From NCBI RefSeq assembly GCF_900119385.1, contig NZ_FPKO01000009.1:767405-831404 (forward strand): DNA of 64,000 nt, read 5' to 3'. Below the pieces are notes generated by a model, which made no database searches, was not told the origin of the DNA, and saw only the letters and a list, made by a program, of their open reading frames with translations. The position numbers were made by a program, and so were the translations under genes. Shown in pieces: positions 18,324 through 27,372 of this stretch (position 1 is its first letter; each line of letters opens with the position of its first letter). Source of the DNA: Thermophilibacter mediterraneus (GTDB lineage Bacteria; Actinomycetota; Coriobacteriia; Coriobacteriales; Atopobiaceae).

Positions 18324-19079
18324 CTAGACGAGCGTCGACCCCAGGCCCTCGACCGCGCTCGCGAGCTCTGTCGTCACCCGGTTGGTGACGATGCCGTCGA
18401 AGTCCCCCACGTGCGCGTACACGTAGCTCCCGCCCGCGCCGAACTTGTGCTCGTCGACCATGAGCAGGCAGTGGGACGAGTTCGCCATGGCGAGCTGCTT
18501 GACCTGCGCGTCATCCCAGAGATAGGTGGTCACCTCGCCTGACTCCACGTCAACGCCCAGCCCGCCGAGGAAGGCACGGTCAAAGCGCAGGGGACGCAGG
18601 CAGGCGAGCGTCATCGAGCCCATGAAGCCGTCGAGCTCGGTGTTGACGCTCCCGCCCGTCCCCAGGACCTCGAGGGCGGGGTTGCGCGCGAGCACGCGCA
18701 GGATCCCCATCATCGTCGAGACCACCGAGACGTGCTTCGTCCCGGAGGACAAGAGCTCGGCGAGCGCGAGGTTGGTGGTGGAGACGTCAAGGAAGATCGT
18801 CTCCCCGGGCTCGATCATATCGAAGGCCTTCTCGGCCACGAGGCGCTTCTCCGCGCTGCGGGCGCCCACGCGCTTGATGACGCTGCGCTCCGGGGGGCTC
18901 GAGACGCTCACGGCGCCACCGTAGACCTTTCTCAGGGCGCCCGCAGCCTCGAGCTGCCTGAGATCTTTCCTGATGCAGTCCTCGGTCACGTCAAAGCGTC
19001 GGGCGAGCCCGGTCACCGTGACGCGTCCCTCGGCGGAGACGAGGCGGGCGATCTCCTCCTGACGCTCCCTGAGAAACAT
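18324..19079 (-). CDS. DeoR-family transcriptional regulator
   Basis: This 251-residue repressor has an N-terminal winged HTH (VTVTGLARRFDVTEDCIRKDLRQLEAAGALRKVYGGAV). A C-terminal DeoRC sugar-phosphate sensing domain follows, with EKAFDMIEPGETIFLDVSTTNLALAELL and DGFMGSMTLACLRPLRFDRAFLG. It is divergent from the glycyl-radical enzyme gene across 181 bp, so it most likely controls that operon in response to a phosphorylated sugar or polyol. GAAGGAG precedes the ATG. Confidence 0.88.
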   Translation of the reverse strand: MFLRERQEEIARLVSAEGRVTVTGLARRFDVTEDCIRKDLRQLEAAGALRKVYGGAVSVSSPPERSVIKRVGARSAEKRLVAEKAFDMIEPGETIFLDVSTTNLALAELLSSGTKHVSVVSTMMGILRVLARNPALEVLGTGGSVNTELDGFMGSMTLACLRPLRFDRAFLGGLGVDVESGEVTTYLWDDAQVKQLAMANSSHCLLMVDEHKFGAGGSYVYAHVGDFDGIVTNRVTTELASAVEGLGSTLV

Positions 19080-19111
19080 TGAGACTCCTTCTCACTGCGA
19101 TGAACTCGTAC

Positions 19112-19231
19112 AAAACAATACCTCATGGATCGCTTGGCCAGGGCTCTGAGACGGCCTCCCAGCCTCAATGGGAGAAAAACAATAGAAATCGATAAGAACT
19201 CGACTATAGTGAGCTGAAAATGGGATATACT
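19112..19231. promoter_or_regulatory. Divergent control region deoR / glycyl-radical enzyme
   Basis: The AT-rich intergenic stretch contains two direct copies of AAAACAATA (19112-19120 and 19177-19185), candidate DeoR operators. Two -10-like elements read toward the enzyme gene: TATAGT (19205-19210) and TATACT (19226-19231). Clear -35 hexamers are lacking, consistent with an activated or repressor-controlled promoter. Confidence 0.5.
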
Positions 19232-19260
19232 GGGCCCACTCACGACAGAAGGAGAATGCC

Positions 19261-21594
19261 ATGCTCACGCCTCGCACCGCGCGCATAAAGGAGAGCCTCT
19301 TCGCCCGTCCGCGCCAGATCTCGCTCGAGCGCGCGCTGCTCTATCGCGAGAGCTACCAGCAGACTGAGGGACAGTCCCCGGTCATGCGCCGCGCACGGGC
19401 GTTCGCGCACGTGCTGGAGTGCCACCAGATCGTGATCGACGGGGACGACCTCCTGGTCGGCAACCGAACGCCCACTCCGCGCGCGGGCGTGCTCTCCCCG
19501 GAGATGTCCCCCTACTGGATCATGGACGAGCTCGACGCCTTCCCGGTGCGACCGCAGGACACCTTCGAGGTATCCGAGGAGGACAAGCGCACGTATCGCG
19601 AGGTCCTCTACCCCTTCTGGGCGGGCCGGAGCCTCAACGACTGGTACACCGCCCATCGACCTGAGGACGTGGCGGCGGCGGAGAGGGACCGCGTGTTCGC
19701 GGTGGCCCAGACGGACAAGGGGCAGGGTCACATCATCGCCGACGTTCCCGAGGTGCTCGGCCGGGGCCTGGGGGACCTGCTGTCCGAGGTCGAGCGCCTC
19801 CGCGACGCTGACCCCGGGAATGACTTCCTGCGCGCCGGCGCCCTCTGCGTGGACGCCCTCATTGGCTACGTCCGACGCTACGAGCGCATCGTGCGCGACG
19901 CGGCGGCCGGTCGCGAGCCCGCCGACGAGCACGCCACGGTGACGCTGCCCGCCACGCCCGAGCGCGCCGCGGAGCTGGCGCGCCTGGCCGACGTGCTGGG
20001 CCACGTTGCCACCGAGCCCTGCCGCGACCTCTACGACGCGCTCCAGATGACGTGGCTTGTGTGCGTGGCGCTGCAGCACGAGTCCAACGCGAGCTCGATC
20101 TCGCTGGGACGCATGGACCAGTACCTGCTGCCGTACTACCGCGCGAGCGTGGCGGCCGGAGTCGGCGACGCCGAGGTTCGCGAGCTGCTCCAGTGCTTCT
20201 ACCTCAAGACCAACACCGTGGTCTTCGTGCGCTCCACCGAGAGCGCCCGCTTCTTCGCGGGCTTCCCCACGGGCTACAACCTCGTGGTGGGGGGCGTGGA
20301 CGCCGACGGCGCCGATGCCGCCAACGAGCTCTCCGAGCTGCTGCTCGACCTTCAGAGGGACACACGCCTGCCCCAGCCCAACCTCAGCGTGCGCGTGCAC
20401 GCGGGTTCGCCCGAGACGCTGCTGCGCAAGGCCGCCGAGATCATCCGGCTGGGCGACGGCCTGCCCCAGTGCTTCAACGACGAGGTCAACGTCGAGTCGT
20501 TCGCGCGCCGGGGCGTGAGCCTCGCCGACGCGCGCGACTACGCCGTAGTGGGCTGCGTGGAGCTCTCCATCCCTGGCAGGATGTACGGCCTGCACGACAT
20601 CTGCATGTTCAACATGATGCGCTGCCTCGAGCTCACGATGCGCGAGCACCCCGAGGGCTTCGCGTCCTTCGACGCGCTCGAGCGCGAGGTGGAGCGCACG
20701 ATCGACCACTACGTCGGGCTCATGGTGCGCGGGTGCAACGTCTGCGACGAGGCCCATCGCGAGACCTCGCCCACCCCGCTGCTCTCCGTGCTCGTGCACG
20801 ACTCGCTCGAGCGCGGCGCGGACATCACCTCGGGCGGCGCTCGCTACAACCCCTCGGGCGTGCAGGGCGTGGGGACCGCGAACCTCGCCGACTCGCTCTA
20901 CGTGGTCAAGAAGGCGGTCTTCGAGGAGGGGGCGCTCACGTGGTCCGAGCTGCTCGCGATGCTCGAGCGCGACTGGGGCGGCGAGGGCGACGAGGTCTGG
21001 CGGCAGCGCTTCATCAACCGCTACGCCAAGTACGGCAACGACGTCGACGAGGTCGACCAGATTGGCAGGCGCTTCCTCGCGCACTACGGCGAGGAGGTCG
21101 AGAAGTACGAGAACCCGCGCGGCGGGCGCTTCCAGCCGGGCAGCTACACCGTCTCGGCCCACATCCCGCTCGGCGCCGCGGTGGGGGCCACGCCCGACGG
21201 GCGCCGTGCCGGCGAGCAGCTCGCCGACGGCGGCCTCTCCCCGATGGTCGGGCGCGACAAGAGCGGGCCGACGGCGAGCCTGCTCTCCGTCTCGAAGCTC
21301 GAGAACGTGCTCGACACCAACGGGTCGCTGCTCAACGTGAAGTTCTCGCCCTCGACGCTCGAGGGGGAGGCGGGCCTCTCGCGCCTCGTCGCCTACCTGC
21401 GCAGCTTCTGCCGGCTGGGCATCCAGCACATCCAGTTCAACGTCGTCGACCGCGCCACGCTGATCGACGCGCAGGAGCACCCCGAGAACCACCGCGACCT
21501 CGTGGTGCGCGTCGCCGGCTACTCGGCGATGTTCGTCGAGCTGGCGCGCCCCATCCAGGACGACATCATCAACCGCACCGAGCATCGGCTCTGA
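19261..21594 (+). CDS. Glycyl-radical enzyme (dehydratase/lyase type, substrate unknown)
   Basis: This 777-residue member of the PFL-like superfamily has its thiyl-radical cysteine at residue 432 in VVGCVELS, with Glu434 two residues later. The glycyl-radical loop RVAGYSAMF has the radical-bearing Gly753. A single Cys followed by V-E is the pattern of C-O or C-N lyases such as glycerol, hydroxyproline or choline enzymes. True pyruvate formate-lyase has Cys-Cys. No microcompartment genes are nearby, so the enzyme is cytosolic. GAAGGAGAATGCC precedes the ATG. The activase follows 3 bp after the stop. Confidence 0.9.
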   Translation: MLTPRTARIKESLFARPRQISLERALLYRESYQQTEGQSPVMRRARAFAHVLECHQIVIDGDDLLVGNRTPTPRAGVLSPEMSPYWIMDELDAFPVRPQDTFEVSEEDKRTYREVLYPFWAGRSLNDWYTAHRPEDVAAAERDRVFAVAQTDKGQGHIIADVPEVLGRGLGDLLSEVERLRDADPGNDFLRAGALCVDALIGYVRRYERIVRDAAAGREPADEHATVTLPATPERAAELARLADVLGHVATEPCRDLYDALQMTWLVCVALQHESNASSISLGRMDQYLLPYYRASVAAGVGDAEVRELLQCFYLKTNTVVFVRSTESARFFAGFPTGYNLVVGGVDADGADAANELSELLLDLQRDTRLPQPNLSVRVHAGSPETLLRKAAEIIRLGDGLPQCFNDEVNVESFARRGVSLADARDYAVVGCVELSIPGRMYGLHDICMFNMMRCLELTMREHPEGFASFDALEREVERTIDHYVGLMVRGCNVCDEAHRETSPTPLLSVLVHDSLERGADITSGGARYNPSGVQGVGTANLADSLYVVKKAVFEEGALTWSELLAMLERDWGGEGDEVWRQRFINRYAKYGNDVDEVDQIGRRFLAHYGEEVEKYENPRGGRFQPGSYTVSAHIPLGAAVGATPDGRRAGEQLADGGLSPMVGRDKSGPTASLLSVSKLENVLDTNGSLLNVKFSPSTLEGEAGLSRLVAYLRSFCRLGIQHIQFNVVDRATLIDAQEHPENHRDLVVRVAGYSAMFVELARPIQDDIINRTEHRL

Positions 21595-21596
21595 CA

Positions 21597-22484
21597 ATGA
21601 TGACAATGGTGTCAGGGCATAGTGTCAACTCCGGCTGTGTCGCCACGGCCACGGTCACCAACGTCCAGCGCTTCTCGCTGCACGACGGCGGGGGCATCCG
21701 AACGGTGGTCTTTCTCAAGGGATGTCCCTTCCGCTGCCCGTGGTGCTGCAACCCCGAGAACCTCTCCACCGAGCCGGAGGTCTCCTTCAAGGAGCGCCTC
21801 TGCATCCGCTGCTCGCGCCGGGATGGGTCGGCGCTCTGCGCCACGCCCCCCGAGCAGTGCCCCACGGGGGCCAAGGAGCTGCTCGGACGGGTGCGCGACG
21901 TCGACGACCTCGTGGCGGAGGCGGCGCGCGACCGCGCGTTCTTCGAGGAGAGCGGCGGGGGTGTCACCGTGTCCGGCGGAGAGTGCCTGATGCGCCAGGA
22001 CTTTCTCCTCGCATTTCTGGACGCCTGCCACGGGGAGGGGCTCCGCACGGCCGTGGAGACCACGCTCGCGCTGCCGCTCGATGATCCCGCGCACCTCGTT
22101 CGCGCCTGCGACGCCCTGCTCGTCGACTTCAAGATCGCGGACCGGGCGCGCAGCCTCGAGGTGACCGGGATCGACCCGGACCTGCGCGACGCGAACGTGC
22201 GCTCCGTCCGCGCGCTCGGCGCCCACGTGGTGGCGCGCATGCCGATCATCCCCGGCTTCACCGATGACGACGCCTGCGTGGCCGCGAACGTCGAGAAGAT
22301 TGTGGGGCTGGGGCTCGAGCGCGTTGACGTGCTTCCCTTCCACCAGCTCGGCGAGGGCAAGTACGACTCGGTTGGCAGGGATTACGCCCTGCGCGGCGTG
22401 CCGCAGCTCTCCGACGCTGACGTCGCGGGCGTGGTCGAGCGCTGCGAGCGCGCGGGTCTCACGGTGGTCGTGCACGGCGAGTAG
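21597..22484 (+). CDS. Glycyl-radical enzyme activating enzyme (radical SAM)
   Basis: This 295-residue activase generates the glycyl radical on the preceding enzyme. The SAM-cluster motif CPFRCPWC (Cys43, 47, 50) follows DGGGIRTVVFLKG. A short ferredoxin-like insertion has CIRC...C...CPTGA, enough for at most one extra cluster where many dehydratase activases have two. GGE appears as VSGGECLM. Start codons at 21597, 21600 and 21606 are all possible and no strong ribosome binding site is visible; translational coupling is assumed. Confidence 0.9.
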   Translation: MMTMVSGHSVNSGCVATATVTNVQRFSLHDGGGIRTVVFLKGCPFRCPWCCNPENLSTEPEVSFKERLCIRCSRRDGSALCATPPEQCPTGAKELLGRVRDVDDLVAEAARDRAFFEESGGGVTVSGGECLMRQDFLLAFLDACHGEGLRTAVETTLALPLDDPAHLVRACDALLVDFKIADRARSLEVTGIDPDLRDANVRSVRALGAHVVARMPIIPGFTDDDACVAANVEKIVGLGLERVDVLPFHQLGEGKYDSVGRDYALRGVPQLSDADVAGVVERCERAGLTVVVHGE

Positions 22485-22534
22485 CCCCGCGGTCGCGAGC
22501 GGGCGGCACCCGCGGCGCGCCGCCGCCGACTCCG

Positions 22535-23647
22535 CTAGACGCGGCCCCCGCGACGCCTGCTGCGCAGGGTCTCGAGCGTGAAGCCGATCCCGCCCGTGCG
22601 AACGCGGTAGAGCGCCTCCCGCCCGAGGTGGGCGCAGCGCGCGAGCCTCCCTCCGCGGGGCTCGGGAATGCCGCGGACCTCGGCGAACAGGCGCCTGCCG
22701 GCGGCTCCGATGGCGGGGCAGCCGAACACGACCTCCTCGCTCAGCCGCTCCATCGAGCTTGTCAGGAGCTCGCGCACGCCCGGGGCGTCGATGCCGGCGC
22801 CGCGCACCGTGATGAGGGCGTAGTTGATGCCACGGACAGCGAGCGCCTCGATGACGCGCTCGTCGGTGACGCCCGTGAGCGCCGCGGCGTCCATCATGTC
22901 GTTCCAGCGCTCGAGCGGCACGAGCGGGGAGCGCCCGGCGAAGGACTCCGCCTCGTCGAGGTCGCGCTCGCGGTAGCGATACCCGCAGGCGTCGGTGTAG
23001 ACGATGCGGTCCGTGCCGCAGAGCGACCGCACGAGGAAGGGGTTGTCCGCCCAGCCCGCACCGGGTATCTCCAGGAAGCGGACGTCGCGCTCCGCGAGGT
23101 AGCCCCGGCGGTAGAGCGCGGACCAGATGGCGGGGTGGTGGAGCATGAGCTCGATGCCGTCCCCCACGGCGAATGGCTGGCGCGGCGGCCGGACCCGTCC
23201 CCGGTACGGGCACGGGACGCAGCGCTCTCCGCCGTCGGGTCCCGGCAGGACGCGCCAGTAGGGCGCCTTCACCACGTCGACCGAGCCCGCCCCGCCGTAG
23301 GCGGCCGCGCAGGCGAGCAGGCCCTCGATCCAGTCGGGGTCGACCGTGTCGTCCGGCTCAACGATGGCGACCCACGTTCCCCGTGCGATGGCGATGCCGC
23401 GGTTGCAGGAGGCGCCGTAGCCCTCGTTGGGCTTCTCGACCAGCACGTAGCGCGCGTCGCGGGCGGCGTGGGCGCGGGCGATGGCGGCGGAGCCGTCGGT
23501 GGGGCCGTCGTTGACGCAGATGATCTCGAGCTCGCGATGCGTCTGTGCCTCCACGCTTGCGAGACACGCGTCGAGGGTCGCCTCGACGTTGTAGATGGGG
23601 AGCACGACGGAGACGAGGTCGTGCTCGGTGGATGGTGCGGTGCTCAT
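22535..23647 (-). CDS. Family 2 glycosyltransferase
   Basis: This 370-residue protein begins with SVVLPIYNVEATLDACLASVEAQTHRELEI and shows NDGPTDGS and the metal-binding VEPDD motif, so it is a canonical inverting GT-A enzyme. The C-terminal part is Arg-rich and may sit at the membrane. It converges on the activase gene and diverges from the next glycosyltransferase, suggesting an envelope-polysaccharide locus. GGCAGGGG precedes the ATG. Confidence 0.82.
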   Translation of the reverse strand: MSTAPSTEHDLVSVVLPIYNVEATLDACLASVEAQTHRELEIICVNDGPTDGSAAIARAHAARDARYVLVEKPNEGYGASCNRGIAIARGTWVAIVEPDDTVDPDWIEGLLACAAAYGGAGSVDVVKAPYWRVLPGPDGGERCVPCPYRGRVRPPRQPFAVGDGIELMLHHPAIWSALYRRGYLAERDVRFLEIPGAGWADNPFLVRSLCGTDRIVYTDACGYRYRERDLDEAESFAGRSPLVPLERWNDMMDAAALTGVTDERVIEALAVRGINYALITVRGAGIDAPGVRELLTSSMERLSEEVVFGCPAIGAAGRRLFAEVRGIPEPRGGRLARCAHLGREALYRVRTGGIGFTLETLRSRRRGGRV

Positions 23648-23680
23648 GTGACCCCTGCCTTCGCGCGTGCGGACGTACCC

Positions 23681-23690
23681 TATACTATAC
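23681..23690. promoter_or_regulatory. Divergent -10 region between two glycosyltransferase genes
   Basis: TATACTATAC contains TATACT on the plus strand and TATAGT on the minus strand, so one short segment could serve as -10 for both flanking divergent genes. The -35 boxes are not recognisable. Confidence 0.4.
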
Positions 23691-23734
23691 GGCGGTGCCG
23701 CCCGGCACCGCGACCGACGTTCGAGAGGAGCGAG

Positions 23735-24727
23735 ATGACGCGCGTCGCCCTCGTCATCGTGACCTTCAAGCGCCAGGTGCTTCTCGGCGGGCTGCTGGAG
23801 TCGATCCTGGGGCTCACCGTCGCACCGTGGCGCGTGGTCGTGGTGGACAACGAGAACTCCCCCCAGACGGCCGAAATCGTGCGGGGCTTCGAGGCGCGCG
23901 CGCACGAGCGCTGGGGCCAGACCGACGACGACCCGGACGCCGAGGGCGGCACCGGCCGCGTCGTCTACGACCCCATGCCGACCAATACCGGGGGCTCCGG
24001 AGGGTTCTCCGAGGGCGTGCGCCGTGCCCACGACCTGGGGGCCGAGTGGTTCTGGGTCATGGACGACGACGTCGCGGTGCTGCCCGAGGCGCTCGAGGTG
24101 CTGGGCCGCTGGAGCGGCGAGGCGGATGCCATCATGGGCCAGCGACGCGACTTTGACGGCGGCCACTTCTTCTGGCAGCACCGCTTCTGGCCGTCCCTCG
24201 CGATCTACAACCCGCTCTCGCGCGACGGCTGGCGCGAGGGGGAGCGCTACAAGCTGGCAAACGCGCTGTGCTTCGAGGGAGGGTTCTTCTCGCGCCGGGT
24301 GGTCGACCGGGTCGGCCTGCCCGACCCCCGCTTCTTCATCTACCTCGACGACGCGCTCTACGGCTACCTGGCGAGCAAGGTCTGCGACGTCTACTACGTG
24401 CCCGACTACGTGCTGAGTCGCCGGCGCGAGGTCGCCAACAAGGGCATCGGCTCGGTGAGGCAGCTCAACTCAACGTCGGACATGACGCGCTACTACATCA
24501 CGCGCAACCGCGGCTACCTCGCGCGCTACTTCATGCTGTACGGAGACTACAGCGCGCCGGGGTTTGCCCTCGGCACGCTGCTCACCTTTGCCAAGGAGGT
24601 CATTCGCCTGGTCATGGTGGACCGCGGAAGCCTGAGGAGCGGCATGGCGCGCCTGGTGGCGGGCCAGCGCGACGCCCGCAAGATCTTGCGCGACCCCGCA
24701 TGGGAGCCCATGGAGCCCCTGGCGTGA
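23735..24727 (+). CDS. GlfT2-like galactofuranosyl/rhamnosyl glycosyltransferase
   Basis: This 330-residue GT2 enzyme has TNTGGSGGFSEGVRRAHDLGA and the WVMDDDV triple-aspartate motif seen in actinobacterial galactofuranosyltransferases. It is shorter than GlfT2 and lacks its N-terminal beta-sandwich. A polymer-building role in the cell envelope is inferred. ATG 23735 follows GAGAGGAG. Upstream in-frame sequence has no homology. Confidence 0.75.
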   Translation: MTRVALVIVTFKRQVLLGGLLESILGLTVAPWRVVVVDNENSPQTAEIVRGFEARAHERWGQTDDDPDAEGGTGRVVYDPMPTNTGGSGGFSEGVRRAHDLGAEWFWVMDDDVAVLPEALEVLGRWSGEADAIMGQRRDFDGGHFFWQHRFWPSLAIYNPLSRDGWREGERYKLANALCFEGGFFSRRVVDRVGLPDPRFFIYLDDALYGYLASKVCDVYYVPDYVLSRRREVANKGIGSVRQLNSTSDMTRYYITRNRGYLARYFMLYGDYSAPGFALGTLLTFAKEVIRLVMVDRGSLRSGMARLVAGQRDARKILRDPAWEPMEPLA

Positions 24728-24780
24728 CGCGCCCTCGACGCCGGCCCCCGCGGACGCGGCGCCACGGCGGCCCCAAGGCG

Positions 24781-24786
24781 TACAAT
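24781..24786 (+). promoter_or_regulatory. -10 element of the polyferredoxin gene
   Basis: TACAAT lies 38 bp before the chosen GTG start and overlaps an alternative ATG at 24785, arguing against use of that ATG. No clear -35 hexamer is seen. Confidence 0.4.
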
Positions 24787-24823
24787 GACAGACTGCGAGA
24801 AGGACGTTGAGAGGGGAGAGGCC

Positions 24824-26095
24824 GTGGCGGAGAAGCGCGACTTCCTTGATGACCTGATTGACCTGCAGAGCGACTGGCGCGCTCTCTCCGACATGCCGGC
24901 CAACGTGGTGAACTCGCTCGTGGAGGACCCCGAGAACCGCAAGGTCTTCAATCCGGCCGACTACAAGGAGAAGCCCTTCGCCAACTCGAACCGCTGCCTG
25001 CGCGTGGCGTCGGGGCGCGAGGACGTGTGCTCGCGCTGCCTCGACGCCTGCCCCGTCGCGGCCGTTACCATCCGCAACAAGTCCGTGCGCATCGAGGACG
25101 ACTGTCGCAAGTGCGGCCTGTGCGCCGCGGTGTGCCCCACCGAGGCGATCACGACGCGCCGCCACACGCCCCGGCAGGTCTACGACCAGATCGCCCGCGC
25201 GGCGTCTGCCTACGAGCAGTGCTACGTGACCTGCACGCGCGCCCTCAAGCGCATCCCCAAGGGCAACGAGGTCGTGCTGGCGTGCGTGGGCGCCGTGCCG
25301 CGCGACCTGTGGTTCTCGCTCATGGCGGACTACGGCAACATCAGCGTCTACCTCCCCGTGGGCATCTGCGACCGCTGTCGCACCACCACCGGGGAGGAGG
25401 CCTACTCCGACGCCATCGCGACCGCCGAGGAGTGGGCGGACGCGTCGATGGGCCTCGAGGCGGACGAGCGGGACATGACCCACGAGTACACCCGCGCCTA
25501 CAAGCGCAGCCAGTTCGTGAGCGGTGCGCTGCACTCCGCCGAGCGGCTCGTCACGCGCACCAACCCGGCGCTCGCGGGCGCCCAGGCCGTGGCGAGGAAG
25601 ATCTCCGACCACTCCAAGCGCCTCGACCAGATCACGCGCGAGCTCGAGTCCGCCGTGGGCGGCAAGACGTCCTCCAACCGGCAGCGCTACCTCACGCAGG
25701 GGCGCAAGCTCATGATGGGCGCGCTGCAGCACGACCCGGGTCTCGCCGAATTCGTCAGGCTCGAGGCCCCCGTCTGCGACTCGAGCCTCTGCACCATGTG
25801 CGGCGACTGCGCGCAGGTGTGCACCACCCACGCGATCGACGTGGACAAGCGCGGCAACGTGTCCGTGAAGCCCGCGTATTGCGTGAGCTGCGGCGCGTGC
25901 GTGACGGTGTGCGAGGACGGCGCCCTCTCCATGGAGCCCATGGACGTGAGCGAGCTCGTGGTGCCCGACAAGGCCGCCGAGGAGATCGCGCGCAAGAAGG
26001 CGCAGGCCAAGGCCAAGGCGGCGGAGTACATGGAGAAGGGCAAGGAGCAGCTCGGTCGCGTGGCCGACGTCCTCGAGAAGCTCGACGACGAGTAA
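24824..26095 (+). CDS. 4Fe-4S polyferredoxin-like protein of unknown function
   Basis: This 423-residue soluble protein has two ferredoxin pairs. The first is CSRCLDACP (from Cys69) and CRKCGLCAAVCP (from Cys94). The second is CTMCGDCAQVC (from Cys323) and CVSCGACVTVC (from Cys353). They are separated by about 220 residues carrying other cysteines (CYVTC, CDRCR). The C-terminus is a charged helix. GTG 24824 is preceded by GAGGGGAGAG. It resembles electron-transfer modules of anaerobes, but the partner is not apparent from neighbours. Confidence 0.75.
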   Translation: MAEKRDFLDDLIDLQSDWRALSDMPANVVNSLVEDPENRKVFNPADYKEKPFANSNRCLRVASGREDVCSRCLDACPVAAVTIRNKSVRIEDDCRKCGLCAAVCPTEAITTRRHTPRQVYDQIARAASAYEQCYVTCTRALKRIPKGNEVVLACVGAVPRDLWFSLMADYGNISVYLPVGICDRCRTTTGEEAYSDAIATAEEWADASMGLEADERDMTHEYTRAYKRSQFVSGALHSAERLVTRTNPALAGAQAVARKISDHSKRLDQITRELESAVGGKTSSNRQRYLTQGRKLMMGALQHDPGLAEFVRLEAPVCDSSLCTMCGDCAQVCTTHAIDVDKRGNVSVKPAYCVSCGACVTVCEDGALSMEPMDVSELVVPDKAAEEIARKKAQAKAKAAEYMEKGKEQLGRVADVLEKLDDE

Positions 26096-26098
26096 CCT

Positions 26099-26125
26099 GT
26101 GAATCGGGGACGGCCCCCGGTTCAC
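26099..26125. repeat. REP-like palindrome
   Basis: GTGAATCGGGG (26099-26109) pairs with CCCCGGTTCAC (26115-26125) with one wobble, giving an 11-bp stem. The core GGGGACGG is shared with the palindrome at 61637-61683. It lies just after the polyferredoxin stop and may also act as a terminator. Confidence 0.55.
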
Positions 26126-26176
26126 GGACGGGCGGCTCCGGCGCGCGCCGCCCCAGAGCAACGTAAGGAGAAGAAC

Positions 26177-27253
26177 GTGTCGCTTTCCATTGGCATCGTG
26201 GGACTGCCCAACGTGGGCAAGTCGACCCTGTTCACTGCGCTCACGCGCAAGGGCGGGCTTGCCGCCAACTATCCCTTTGCGACGATTGACCCCAACGTGG
26301 GCATCGTCGACGTGCCGGACGAGCGGCTGGCGAAGCTCGCCGAGATCGTCCACCCGGGCCGGATCGTTCCCGCCACGGTGGAGTTCGTTGACATCGCGGG
26401 CCTGGTGAAGGGCGCCAACGAGGGCGAGGGCCTCGGAAACCAGTTCCTCGCCAACATCCGCGAGACCGATGCCATCTGCGAGGTCGTGCGCTACTTCAGC
26501 GACCCCAACGTCATGCGCGAGGTCGGGCGCGTGGGCGAGTTCGTGGACCCGGCGGGCGACGCCGAGACGATCATGACCGAGCTCATCCTCGCCGACATCC
26601 AGTCGCTCGAGAAGCAGCTTCCCAAGCTCGAGAAGGACGCCAAGCGCGACAAGGAGCTCGCGGTCAGGGCGGACGTCGCAAGGCGGCTGCTCGCGTGGCT
26701 CAACGACGGAAAGCGCGCCGCGACCATGGAGATGACCGACGAGGAGCGCGCCGAGGCCAAGGGGCTCTTCCTCCTCACCATGAAGCCGCTGCTCTACGTG
26801 GCCAACGTCGACGAGGACCAGCTCGGCGAGCCGCTCGACCCCATCGACGGCGTCACCCCGATCCCCATCTGCGCCAAGGTCGAGGCCGAGCTCTCCGAGC
26901 TCGATCCGGAGGAGGCCGCCGAGTACCTCTCTGACCTCGGTCTCGAGAAGAGCGGCCTCGAGACGCTCGCCCAGGCGGCATACCGCCTGCTCGGCCTGCA
27001 GAGCTACTTCACCGCCGGTGAGATGGAGGTCAAGGCCTGGACCGTGCGCATCGGGGCGAAGGCCCCCGAGGCCGCGGGCGTCATCCACTCCGACTTCGAG
27101 CGCGGCTTCATCAAGGCGGAGGTTGCGAGCTACGAGGACTACGTCGAGCTCGGGGGAGAGGCCGGCTGCAAGAACGCCGGGAAGCTCCGCATCGAGGGCA
27201 AGGACTACGTGGTCCAGGACGGCGACGTCATGCACTTCCGCTTCAACGTGTAG
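26177..27253 (+). CDS. ychF: Redox-regulated ATPase YchF (Obg family)
   Basis: This 358-residue P-loop protein has GLPNVGKST (residues 9-17) and [17 protein letters not shown], a central coiled coil ([17 protein letters not shown]) and a C-terminal TGS-type domain. YchF binds ATP in preference to GTP and associates with ribosomes. GTG 26177 follows TAAGGAGAAGAAC; the frame upstream contains the REP-like palindrome and is not conserved. Confidence 0.95.
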   Translation: MSLSIGIVGLPNVGKSTLFTALTRKGGLAANYPFATIDPNVGIVDVPDERLAKLAEIVHPGRIVPATVEFVDIAGLVKGANEGEGLGNQFLANIRETDAICEVVRYFSDPNVMREVGRVGEFVDPAGDAETIMTELILADIQSLEKQLPKLEKDAKRDKELAVRADVARRLLAWLNDGKRAATMEMTDEERAEAKGLFLLTMKPLLYVANVDEDQLGEPLDPIDGVTPIPICAKVEAELSELDPEEAAEYLSDLGLEKSGLETLAQAAYRLLGLQSYFTAGEMEVKAWTVRIGAKAPEAAGVIHSDFERGFIKAEVASYEDYVELGGEAGCKNAGKLRIEGKDYVVQDGDVMHFRFNV

Positions 27254-27372
27254 GGCGCGCGCGAGACGCCAAGAACGCGGCCCCGGCGTCGCTCGCGGAG
27301 GAATGTCCCGAAGGACCCTCGCGAGCGGCGCCGGGGCCGTGACGTTGTCGCTCTGCGCGCTCTGGTGGGTCG

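Noticed and set aside
19240-21606. A 788-codon minus-strand frame opposite the glycyl-radical enzyme.
   Set aside because: The plus strand carries an unmistakable glycyl-radical enzyme with both radical sites; the antisense product has no recognisable domain.
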